NCBI GenBank assembly: GCA_947652115.1
Contig: OX393561.1
Span: 39,190,033-39,254,032 of the forward strand
DNA length: 64,000 nucleotides
Direction of reading: 5' to 3'
Source of the DNA: Blastomussa wellsi
Taxonomy: Eukaryota > Cnidaria > Anthozoa > Scleractinia > Plerogyridae
Shown here: piece after piece, positions 35,101-47,100 of the stretch
Numbering within the stretch: the first letter of the stretch is position 1
Layout: every line of letters starts with the position of its first letter
Program-made: the position numbers and the translations under genes
Notes under the pieces: model-generated
Told to the model about the DNA's origin: nothing
The model's database searches: none
What the model saw: the letters and a program-made list of their open reading frames with translations, nothing else

Positions 35101-38100
35101 GTAGCTCTTTCATACTTTCTAGTCTGATGCTGTGAAAAAAATAAGAAACAATCAGGGGTTCATGACTGCATGAGATGGGAATCCAAGGAAAGCTTTGTTA
35201 CAGACATTTCTCATACTGTGGTTACCTTTAAAGTTGTTACCAGGCTCCATAGTCCAGTATTGGGTACGAAAAACTAGGAGTAGAGAAAATGGGGAGGGGT
35301 GGGGGGGGAATAGTGAGATCTCTTGAGCCATGTCTCATCTTTCCTGGCCAGTTTGGCACAGCTACTTTTCACCCAACTAGGAGAGTGGGGTAAGGACTTT
35401 TTATTGGCTAATACTGACTATACACAAAAGAGAGAGTAAGTTGTGACAAAGTTCTCTGAAAAACGTTTAAAATTTTTAACAAGCTTTTCACATTGATTGA
35501 ACAATTAAAAACAAAATCTAGCCACCTGAGTTTGGTGCTTATTTTCTGGTATTCCACTAGGCCTGCCATGGATGGTAAGTTCTGCTTAGAGGCTTGAACC
35601 ATCAGCCGAGTGTCCTCATACGTGTGTTCAGTGACAGGAACATTCAGAAATCTACAAGAAAGGGAAATGTCTCAGTGAGCAATAATGGGTATCAAAATGG
35701 GTTAACTTTATATTTAATAAGCCCAATTATGGATGCATTTTGATTGGTTCCTACCTATAAGCTATTAAATGACACACGCACTGATTACTGTGCATTTTGT
35801 TTCTTTATTATACAAAACAGATAGAGTCCATGCTGTCGTGTCTGTCTGTTCAGTAATAGATCACAGAAGACGTCAAGATGTGGTAAGAACAACAGTGACA
35901 CACTCGGCTATCACCTCATGTGCCACTTTTTTATTCTTACCACATTTTGACGTCATCAGTGATCTATTACTGAACAGATGCACGGTGACATGGAATCTGT
36001 GTGTTAAAGAGACACTCACGAGTATAACTTGAAAAGTCCAACAGCCCAAAAACGTGGTCACTCAAACAGTCGTTAAGTTTCGAGTGAACATGTTTTTGGG
36101 CTGTTGAATTTTTGAAGTTATAATCGTGACAGTGTACTTTTAACACATAGATTCCATGTCGCCGTGCATCTGAAAAATTAATATACCAGTGCACTGAAGC
36201 TAAATATGGACTGATATCATTATGATAGCATCAGGAGCTTTAGGTCTCAAAATTGGAGAAAAACTTTGTACAGTCAACCTCTTCCTTAAACAATTTGCTT
36301 GAAATAAATCTCTTTATGTTCTTGGAGCATTTCCTTTATGGATGAAAGAACTTAATCATGATTTTATGGCCATTTTGCTAAAAAAGGCTGAAAATTACCG
36401 TGACAGTGTCCCTTTAGATAGTGCTGTTACGTTATTAGACAAGAACAAAGTAATTGGTCTGTGGTGGATTGTACAAACAGACATATACAGAGTTCACACT
36501 CTCATCAACTTAAAACATGCTCATTTGTTTTTCATGAGAGTCAATGAGAGTTTTCTCTTGTTTGGCCCGCGTTGATGATAGTCAATGCGAGTTGAAGAAA
36601 ACTTCCATGAGAGTTAACTCCCATCAACACTCATCCTTGAATGGCCAAGGGTTACTCAGACTACCCCTCACACAAGCTAATGAAATATTTTCTCAAGATT
36701 TTTCAAATTTAATGCACACATGGCTCAGGAATACATGTATGTTGTTAAAGAAAAAAGAGACACATTTACACAAATTTATATCAAACAGGTTATTATTGTG
36801 AAGTATTACCGTATATGAAGTAATTCATATTTGAACTGTGGATGTGGATGAAAGTGAAGAATGATCGTCGCAGTGAACTTCCAATGTAAGCAATTGGAAA
36901 GAAGAAGCCTGAAAAAATCAGGGCTTCAACGGGATTCGAACTAATGACCTCCGCGATACTGGTGCGATGCTCTGCCAACTGAGCTATGAAGCCACACATT
37001 GGAAGCAAGGTCAATTTATTGGGTTCATATTTTCCCACGAGGAGTGAAATGATGTGAAGTATTAAATGAAATAATTCAAATTTGAACTGCAGATGTAGAT
37101 CAAAGTGAAGAATGATCATCGCAGTGAATTTCCAATGTAAGCAATTATATTAAAGAAAAAAGATTTTGAATATAAGAAAAATAAATTGAAAACAGCTAAT
37201 TATGGATTACACTGGAATTAGGGAAGCAAAAATATTTGATGACACCTTGCTACTTGTTCTCGTACATTCCTTGCAAACAGTTTACCATCATGCATTTCCT
37301 AGAAATAAAAGTGACAATTAGTTGCCTTCCATGAACCAGTAAGATTCTGAGTTTACAAAAGAAAATTTGCTGACATGCTAATCTGTGAACTAAATTTACA
37401 AACTACAGTAATCTGTGTATCAAGGAGACAACAAAAAACCAACAAAATTTAATACTGCACTGATGTTACTTAATTGATACAACATAGTTTACCTCTGTGT
37501 CAGGATTGTACACTGGTAAAATCTGACAAGAAATAGAAAGCGAGAATAAGATAAAGAAAATTGTAACTGGCAGCCTAGTCCCCTGACGTTCCTCACTATC
37601 TGTGTGAAGTTTGGGAAGGAGCGATTGGTAGCTCTTTGGTGACATCACCACTCAGCCCCCAGACTCCCCTGAGCCGAGAACACCAAGGTACTAGGCTGGG
37701 TAACTGGATTAAACATTCCTTGCCATCATTTTTTCTTTCACCTTAAGTCACTGACAGCTAAATGCTGCTAACCAATGTACAGGAGGTTAGGAATGTCTGT
37801 CATGTTAGCCTACGGACAGTTAACAGTTTGGGCTTTGCTGCTCATGTGCGTGTGCTCCAACCGTGAGCCTGCTAACCGGCTACTGCCCTCTTCAGAATAG
37901 TGAAATGGTGTGGACACTAAACTATCGCACTTGAGCAGGGGTTTCAAGACAAGGTGGCGCATGCCAGACTTCTTCTTCCAGACTACTTGAATGTATGTCT
38001 GTACAGTAGAACATGATCCAATCAGTTCCCATTGTGTCACAAGCACCCTAACAGACTCAGAGGCAAAATACTTGAGACAAGGGTGTCAGAGTGAATGTCA

Positions 38101-41100
38101 AAATTAGCATTAACATTTTTTGACTACTGTATATTAACATACTGGAATAAAAAAAACGTTGCAACATTTTCAAAATTGAAACAACTTTACCTCTATTTCC
38201 ATGTAGTTGTGGAACTGGCATAGTGTTAGCCAAAGAAGTGTGAGTCTACAAAAGAAAGTTAACAAAAAGCTTTTTTAAACTATAGCCATGTAATAATTGC
38301 GATTCTGTAGTAATAACATCAGTCTTTGGTCTGGAAGACAAAATTACTCTGACATCTAGTTATGACTATCAGGATGCAAGTTATGCATATTAATGGGAGA
38401 ACAACAAGTGACAATATTATAATTGATATTTATCTCATACTAACAGAGTGCCTCAGGATAATCTTGACCAAACGGCAGCAGCACAGACTGAATGCAGTGA
38501 GGAAATTTAGCCAATCAAATTTGTGAATTCATTAGTTAAGTTCCCAGTCCTTGTCAAAGACGGGCATATAATAAGAAGTAATACAAAAGAAAGATTATGC
38601 TACTTATAATATATAAACAGACCATCTCCTGCTTCTACTTAATATGTTTTGTTGTATAAATTATAAAGACTCACTTACGCACTTGGGCCAGACCAAGTCC
38701 ATGTTACAGTGTCCTGTAACATACCAAACAACAAGTCAGAGCAATAAGGCAACCAGTCTAGAACCACAATCAATCAGTCCCATAAATTATCCATACCTCC
38801 CCCATGAATGGGATTTTTTCTCAGGACACCCCCTCCCCCACCCCACCCCCCGGAAATTTCAGTTAAGCTTCATACATTTCCTTACATTTTTTGGCCTTTG
38901 AGAACCCCCCAACCCCAGGAATTTTCAATCCCTTCTGTGGGGGAGTATGGATATTTTCTGGAATTACATGGTTTTACCCTTGGTGACAGTAGCCATTAAT
39001 TGCAGGAATGGCTCCGGGCTCGGAATGCACTGGGAACAAGTTTGGTTAGCTAAATTAGACAACAAAATCACCCTGGTTAGCCTATTATAACACTGCGGTT
39101 AGCCTACTAAGCAATCCGGTTAGCCTACTGAGCACTGCGGCTAGCCTATTAAGCAATCCGGTTAACCTACTTTTGCATTCCGGTTAGCCTACTGAGCACT
39201 GCGGTTATGCGGCTAGCTCTCAAGAATGGTAGGGGTAACACGATAAAATCTTAAAATTTTCGGTGTTCGGCAGCCGGGCCTCGGTAGAGTAGTGGTTAGT
39301 AGGGATAGCTCGTGTTCTGGGTGACCCGGGATCGATTCCACCTCTGTGCTTTTATAATTGACTTTGTTTTTTTCTCTTTATTAGACGAAAAAATCTAAAA
39401 AAATGTAAGTGTCCCGGAGCCATTCCTGCATTTAACGCCATGTCTTGGTGACCCTTGGTTCAATTTGGTATTTTCCTTTGGTCTGGTGATCTGGTTTTTC
39501 CCATAATCCCGTACCTGGCAGGTCATGACATAAGCCTTCATAGCTGCATACGTCAATCGGTTACGTCCCTTATGCATCTTCAGGATGTCTCATAATTATG
39601 TTACTGTCCATTCATACATGTACCAATGTGTTGCAGTTAATGACTTACCAATCTGTTAGGATATTTTAAAGCAACTGGTTGCACTGCACAGCCTGTATAA
39701 AATGCCCCTGTCAAAACGATGCAATTAAAAATTACCAGTATTCAAAATACAAAGAAGGTTTATCAATGGTGCACAGAACTACAGAACAGATTCCAGACAG
39801 GCCGAGAGTTCCTGAATATCAATGGGAAAAAGTGCCCTATACAAAAATGTTATCAAATGTTCACAAAGATAAGATAAGAATCGTAAGACACTGAAGATAC
39901 TATTTATTTAACATGGAGTTTACACTAGCTTAACCAGCTAGTTTATAAGTAATCTACATGCAGTCCTATCCTACGGTGGCCCACAAGTGCACTCCGATTT
40001 CCAAACGACACTCCAAGTTCCAAACCTCCGAATTCTAAAAGCTCACTCCGAATTCTAAAACTTCACTCCGAATTCAAAAACCTCACTCCGGAATCAAAAA
40101 CCTCACTCCGAATTCTAAAACCTCACAAAATAAAGGTTAGTTAAGTTCAAAATCATGTCTACGGCTTGAGCAAATTATAAAGCAAGAATTTTCAGCCACA
40201 GCAAAAATCCTGCCAAAACTCAACAACAGATATCGATTTAGATCTGTTGTGGCCGATGAGTTGTCGCTACAAAAGTACGAAAAATACGACCTACATACCT
40301 TTGTCACAATCTCTGACGATATTATGCCCGCAATGCTTGTAAAACTCGTCACGGTCTTCACATTTTTCCCCTCAGTTTGAGTAAAACATGCCTGCTGCTT
40401 CGTCGCAACGAGATGGCGGAAGTCATCAACTATACCCATGAAGCATTTCTAGATAGCTTGATCCAGTCCCTTGCCACTTTATATGGCAGTGAAATGGCAG
40501 TGAACAAAGTGAAATTTCAGAGTGAGGTTTTAGAATTCGGAGTGAGGTTTTTGAATTTGGAGCAAGCTTTTAGAATTCGGAGTGAGGTTTTAGAATTCGG
40601 AGTGAGCTTTTAGAATTCGGAGTGAGTATTCAGAATTAGGAGTGATAGTTTGGAATTTGGAGTGTCGTTTGGAAATCAGAGTGCACTTGTGGGCCACCGT
40701 ACTATCCTGAGCTAAAAATTAAAAACTAGTGATTCAACAAGAAAAAGCTAAAAGATAAACATTAAAAATATTAAAACAACAGGTGGAAGTTACTATAAAT
40801 CCCTAATCCTTATCAGTCAAACTTAAGCAATCAAATTTTATGTTTATTTTAGGAAGTTTAACATATCATCATATATGAAAACACCAATACAATCAAAATA
40901 AGCAGGCAACTGGCACATTTCACCTGCTATTCCGAATACTGCGCCAGCTACTCCAAATGTTAGTAGGTGAGTTCTAAGCATGATACTGGAGAAATAATAT
41001 GAAAATAGCCGCCTACTTTTTGGATGGAACCTGCTACTCAAAAACCTACAGACAACGCTGCCAATAATGTTATTACTGACCTGGTTTGAAAGTGATCAAG

Positions 41101-44100
41101 CATTTCCTATTTGTACAGGTTCCTGAAATGAAAAACCAATATAATAGAAGTATTATTATTTATTGCAATTGTTTATTACTGAGATCAAACAAGTTTATGA
41201 AAACCGTTTTCAAGCAGACCAACAATATTACTAAAATAATAAGAGCATAGATTTACATGGTTGTGGACTGAAACAACAAAAGTTCCAATGATCGGAACCT
41301 GTTTTTGATGTATCATGTAGCTGTTAGCTTTGGCTGAGTTGATTTTCCTATTAATTGCTACAAAACTTGGAAAAGATGGAATTGACTGAATTGAATTTGC
41401 CCTGCTTACATGCATGGATGGACATAAAGCTTTAAAAAACCATAAGATTTGCAATACTTATTAAACTCTAAATTTTAACTATCCAGCAACAAGAAATATA
41501 TAGAGGGTAAATTATTACATGGCCACTTGCATATTGGAGATACGAAATTTCTTTTCTCGTGTTGAAACATATTTCACTCATGAGATAACATGTTTATTTA
41601 TTTTCATGTGTGAAGATATCACTTCTTCATGCGCAAGCTCGCCTGGTGTTTATAATAAATCAAGTTATGAGCAGTAGTCTGAATGACAGTGCCTGGCAAC
41701 CAGCAGAGGGAGCGAACACATTATTTAAACTTGGACACAATTATTGTTATATTTAATTATGCATATAGCTACTTACCCTCTGGAAATATTACTATATGAG
41801 GCCACTTTCCACCAGAATTGGCTCGCCTTTTGATTTCAGAAATCGTTTTCTTTCGTGAATCTGGATCTGTTCTTGACACATATACAGGTTGAGTTGCACG
41901 GATACAAGCTGCAAAAAAATTAAGGTGGCTGATACCAGTTTTCAGCATTTCCCAGCCCTTATAACTTTCATTGATTGTAGGCCAACTTGTACGTCTGTAC
42001 CACTCTTTGTCAGTTGCTGTTACAGAAATAATATGAAACAATGCAGGGGTTTCATTAAACAGCCGGGCAAAGTCAAGGCTAAGTCTTGTTCACAGCCGGT
42101 CAATTTGCTCGGTGCCAGGCCTTAATGAACCCCCTGACAATGTTCATTCATAAGCCAAGTTGTTATAATTTTCTCTTGCCATTAGTGGTTACCATGTAGA
42201 AATGGTGTAGCCTGTTAATTACCTTCAGTTTTAGCTTTCAGGGCTTAATAACTCAAAAACGAGCTCAGTGACCCCCATTTTTATTACTGAGTTTTGATCA
42301 GCATGCCACGATACAACTTTTTGCCAAATTAAAAAAAATCTATCGGAGTGGTTTAGATCCACCTTTATTTGTGAAAAATTTATGGTGGCTCATATATGAT
42401 TGTATTTTAATTTTCAGTTACTTCATGGCTCATTGATTATCAAGTATGAATTTTACTTTATTCTCCACATGATAAAAAAATTTCAGAACAAACCTCCTAT
42501 AAGTGGAATTGAATCATTTTCCTTGCGAGAGACTCCTGAAGGCAAGCAAATGACACTTAATGCCAAGGCATCAACAAAAGATGAATGTGGAGCTACTGCA
42601 AGAATGGGGGCCTCTTCTGAGCTGCAGAGTTTGCCTTTTACTTTGATCCAGTGAAAACCCATGCAGAACAGCATTGCACGGGCAATACCACGTAACGGCT
42701 TTCTCATGATCCTGAAAAAGAAAACAGCATACCAAGGACTAAATCATACTGGCCTACTTTAGCAAATTAATATTTTGACATTATCATAAGCTTTCTAATC
42801 AGGAAACTTCTACCATTACAAAGTAAAAACTTAAGAACTTACAAGGGTATATATAATTAAAACTTGAAGCCAATTGAAGTATTGGAGGGTAGGTGCCGTA
42901 AAGGTAGCGACAGAGGAGAGCAGCAATCTCCTCAGCAGCAAGGAGGTCACCATGGCAACCTTGCCACAGCCCACCTCCAAGGCACCCGTCAACACAACAC
43001 TGAAGAACCAGTGTGTGGAATGAATACTTACCAAAGACTGTGGGAGGGAGGGAGGGAAACAAAGCGAGCAAGCTAGCAGGCAATGAAGCAAAGCACATGG
43101 CAGTGCCCCTGCAAACCTCCCTGGAACCCCCCACATAATATTAATGCAGCCGCTGCATTGGCTTAGTTTTAACCTTGCCTAAATTCCATTTAGCCTCATT
43201 TAAAACTTGAAGCCAATTGAAGTATTGGAGGGTAGGTGCCGTAAAGGTAGCGACAGAGGAGAGCAGCAATCTCCTCAGCAGCAAGGAGGTCACCATGGCA
43301 ACCTTGCCACAGCCCACCTCCCAAGGTATCCTCCAAGCCAGCAGGTGTTTGGAGAAAGGAGGGCCTGTGGCCAGGAGGCCATGGGACCTACTTGTTCCCA
43401 AGAATACCCCAAGCACCAATACCCAGCAACCCAATGCCACACAGGGTTGAGCACAGGCTAACGATAAGCAATGCAAACTCACCAACCACCACAGGCAGTG
43501 AGACAGGAGATGCAAACTCACCAACCGCCACAGGCAGTGAGACAGGAGAGAAGTTACTTGTGCAAGACTTTGCGCGAGTCCTAATGTAGAGCTTGTATGC
43601 ATCGCTATTCCAATGCCCCATGGCTTGAATAAGGTGATCTGGGACACCCATACGAGCAGCAACTCTGGCAGCACCAATCCTGAAGCTGTGACTGGAAAAT
43701 GACCCTTGGATACCAGCAGCTGCAAAAAATTTCTTTTAGCCAACGTGTCAAAAGAGCGCAAAACAGAGGCTAACCATTGGAGAGCAGAGACAAAGGACAG
43801 GGATACTGGCCACGTTGTGGAAGGTAGTCCAGGATAGCAGATAAGGCGCAAAGTGGAGTATGACCCAATCCAATGTAGAGGCAGCAGCCCTTTTGAAGGG
43901 TCACTCTTTGAAGCCTTGATGTTGAGTTGTAAGCAGGATGTCATTTCATGAGAATCAACAGCAATGTCACTGACAGTTAAGTGAATGAGAGGGTTGAAGG
44001 CTGACAAGGACGGAACAGTAAATTCATAATAGCACAGAAACTCAAAGTAACCAGTTTGGAGGCGGCCCAAATCATCACAAGATCCTGGTTGGTGAGGGAC

Positions 44101-47100
44101 AGCGACTTGTGAATAATCAGCATATGGTGGTCAGTGATAGGGAATCGACAAGAGCCAGAGGGTCCTTGAGTCCTCTTTATACCTCGCATGACACGTTGCA
44201 ACTGAAGCAGTCAGAAAGAGGGTCGGAAAATCCAAGATCTATGTGCATGGAACGAACTGCTGACAAGTATATCTTGATGGAGGAAGAGCTGAGCAAGGAG
44301 GAATTTAGATGGGTTGCAAACAAGCAAAGAATCCACTTATTTGCTGGGCAAGGCGAGCCATTTGCATACATACAACCAGGCTGAGCACGAAAGTTTTGAA
44401 AACAAAGTTGAGCAGATTTGTAAGTTCGGTGCAAGGATGGGGCCAATCCTTGTGACGTCAGAGTGAAGCAATCCTTCTCTAGGGATGAACCATTAATGTA
44501 TCCCAAAGTTGAGGAGGGATAACTGTAGGGTGACAGTTGGTATGAGGGGCCAGTCAACGAAAGGTCTGCCAATGAAAAACGAGATACATGTAAGGCATAA
44601 GGGACTATATTATCAGAACCCACGATGCGTTGAGGGAGAATATGTACAGTAATTATGTTTGGCATCTGCCATCAGAAGCGAACACAAGAGACACATGACA
44701 TCAGGAGCCCTAGAAGTACGAGAATTTAGAGATTCACAGATTCATTGTCACAATGGAAACCACCACTTAGCAAAGCCAGGATGAACCCCACACATGAGCT
44801 GAAACAACTATGGGGAAAAGTTCCTGAAACTTGATAGATGAGGATTGAAATGCCAATAACCAGTGTGAGCCGAAAATTGCAAGAGGTAAGGGAGGAGAGA
44901 GGCCGGGATAAACCCAAAAGCAAATGCCCTTCCAAGAAGCCAGGTATTGAAGCCACTAGCAAAGATCTTTCTTAAATTCAGAGCTGATACAAATTGGGTG
45001 ATCATCTCTGCAGAAATTGCGGAGCAGGTTTACCATGCGGCAAGTGAAGGCAAGGACACACCAAACCACTTTTGCTGAATAGTGAAGATGGGCGATAAGC
45101 AATTGACGCTTTCGTTTAGTACACTAACGATAAGACGGCCATAGATGTAGCAGGTCGAAACTTCATGTAGATCTTCAAAAGAATTTGAAATACAATATTT
45201 CAACAGCACTGTAGTATTTTGTCCCGACAGTAAAGCGGCAATGAGAGATGATAAATTCCTTTGAGGGTGTTGTAGCCCATAGGAGTGGTCTATGGGAGCT
45301 GTGAAACAAAGGACATGCAACAAAGCTGTGAACCTGTGAATAAACAAGTTGAGCTAAAAGCAAAACAGCGTGAAACAGCCCGATATCCGCCAGAAAGCCG
45401 CAGAATTCCTTCCACTAGATGAAAAAAAATAAACGAAACAAAAAAAAAAAATAAGTCAACGCTCTAAACACTTTCCTTTACTTTAAATCTAAATGAAAAT
45501 GTGAAGCAATGGAACTAAATCTTAAACAACTCTCAAGACTGAAAGCGGCGAAATAAATACAACTTTTACACACAAAAGTCGCGTCTTTATCAGATAAGCA
45601 CGTGCAAATATGCCAAATCTGTTCGCTCCAAAAAGCATAAAACTCCGAACCAACGACCGAAACATGAAAGAAACTTGAAACAAACATCGCTTCAAACAAA
45701 ATTTCACTTATGAAGAAGGCGAGAAATGTACTCAAAATAATCAAAATATCGAAAATTTTACCGCCGAGCAATTCTGCATGCGTAATTAGCTTATTTGGAT
45801 TCCACCCAGTTTCACACTAAAGCGGAAAGCCCCAATTTTAGCGGACAGCTTTAGCAGTCAGTTTATAACTCAATGGCTTTTCCGATCGTTCTAAAAACTT
45901 CTATCCAAATTCAATGCAATATTGTACATTACCATTCTATTTTCAAAAGTCTCGAGAAGCCCCACCAACCCCGTGCAGGTCCGTGATTTGCACTCAAAAC
46001 ACATTTCTAAGCGCCATGACATCATGTCTTCACAGCCGTGGAGGACAAGATGGATCCTTCATCAGCAACGTTTTAGCACTCTCTACGCCATATTTTCCTA
46101 CTGTGGAGCCACTTAAAACCAATCGGTGTCACTTCTTTTCATTTCAAGTGCCAAAGAAAGAACTTTCCATGTTTATAATGGAAAAAACACGACCTTTGAA
46201 GTTTGTAAACACATCCCACGTCGCGCCATGATCTTCTTGTACATTTTTAACACACGAGTCAGAGAAGGGAAGCTGGGGTTCCGACTCGGCATCCTTTAAA
46301 TTGTCAGACAGTAGTTCGGCTAGATGAACAAACTTTCCCGAGACGATTTACAAGACCAACTTGTAAGGAACAGGCGAGAAGCCAAGCCCGATAATGATTG
46401 TTGGAAGGAAAGTGTTGAGGATGAACCAAGGATTGTTAAATTGGCGGCAAAGGATGTCGAGGATATCGGTGCTGACAACGGAGACGAGCTTAACCTTTGA
46501 CACGAAATGGAAGGCGAATACCAGTTGAGATTTGCTCGAAGTCTAAGTTTTCAATGCCATGTGCTCAGCCGAGCGAGCTGTTACAAAATGCCTGGGGCAA
46601 GCATGCCCATATATGGTTGTCACGCTGGACATACTGTGACATTCCCCCTTTTTGTTGTTAAAACAAACCCTAGTTACATGCAGATAGAACAATAAAAGGG
46701 ACCTTGTAATTAACACTAATTTAGTCAATCAAGTGTCCATCAAACAGCAACAGGAACTAAAATAAAAACAGTTTCATGGGTGTAAGTAAGAACCCAATGT
46801 CAATACAGAAAATGTCTCCTTTGTTTGTCCCTATTTAATCCTTGAACTTGGTTGGGACTTGGGTGATACGCCCGGTTCTTGTGACCTGGCTTTTTGGTTG
46901 GTAGCATGATCTTCCACTGATCACGGCAGCGCCTACTGGCTCGAGGTCGATTTGCTTCTCGCTACAAGGTGGATCAACTTGCTTCTCGCTGCTACCGTCT
47001 GTAGGGCTGGCTACTGCCAACGGGGTGGGTCTGGAAAGGGTCTCCTGGGGGTCTTTGGGGTTTTGCACTAGAGTAACTGTACCAGAAGGTGGAGGGTTAC

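Noticed and set aside
36925..36995. A functional tRNA gene on the minus strand
   Set aside because: The anticodon loop has C at position 33 and the anticodon stem is mismatched; flanking long direct repeats indicate a SINE.
36793..37119. 108-codon minus-strand ORF containing CGFIAQLAEHRTS
   Set aside because: It is the translation of the tRNA-derived SINE. This text is a common spurious protein in repeat-rich animal genomes.
39075..39210. CRISPR-like or telomere-like array
   Set aside because: Units are contiguous without spacers and diverged, in an animal genome; it is a minisatellite within a larger element.
40137..40439. 100-codon minus-strand ORF in the foldback core as a transposase
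   Set aside because: No DDE/hAT motifs, too short, and it is the only one of several short frames without a recognisable domain.
45478..46231. Several 60-105 codon ORFs in the body of the recombinase element as possible reverse transcriptase remnants
   Set aside because: None shows RT motifs such as a catalytic xDD or LPQG-like block on either strand.
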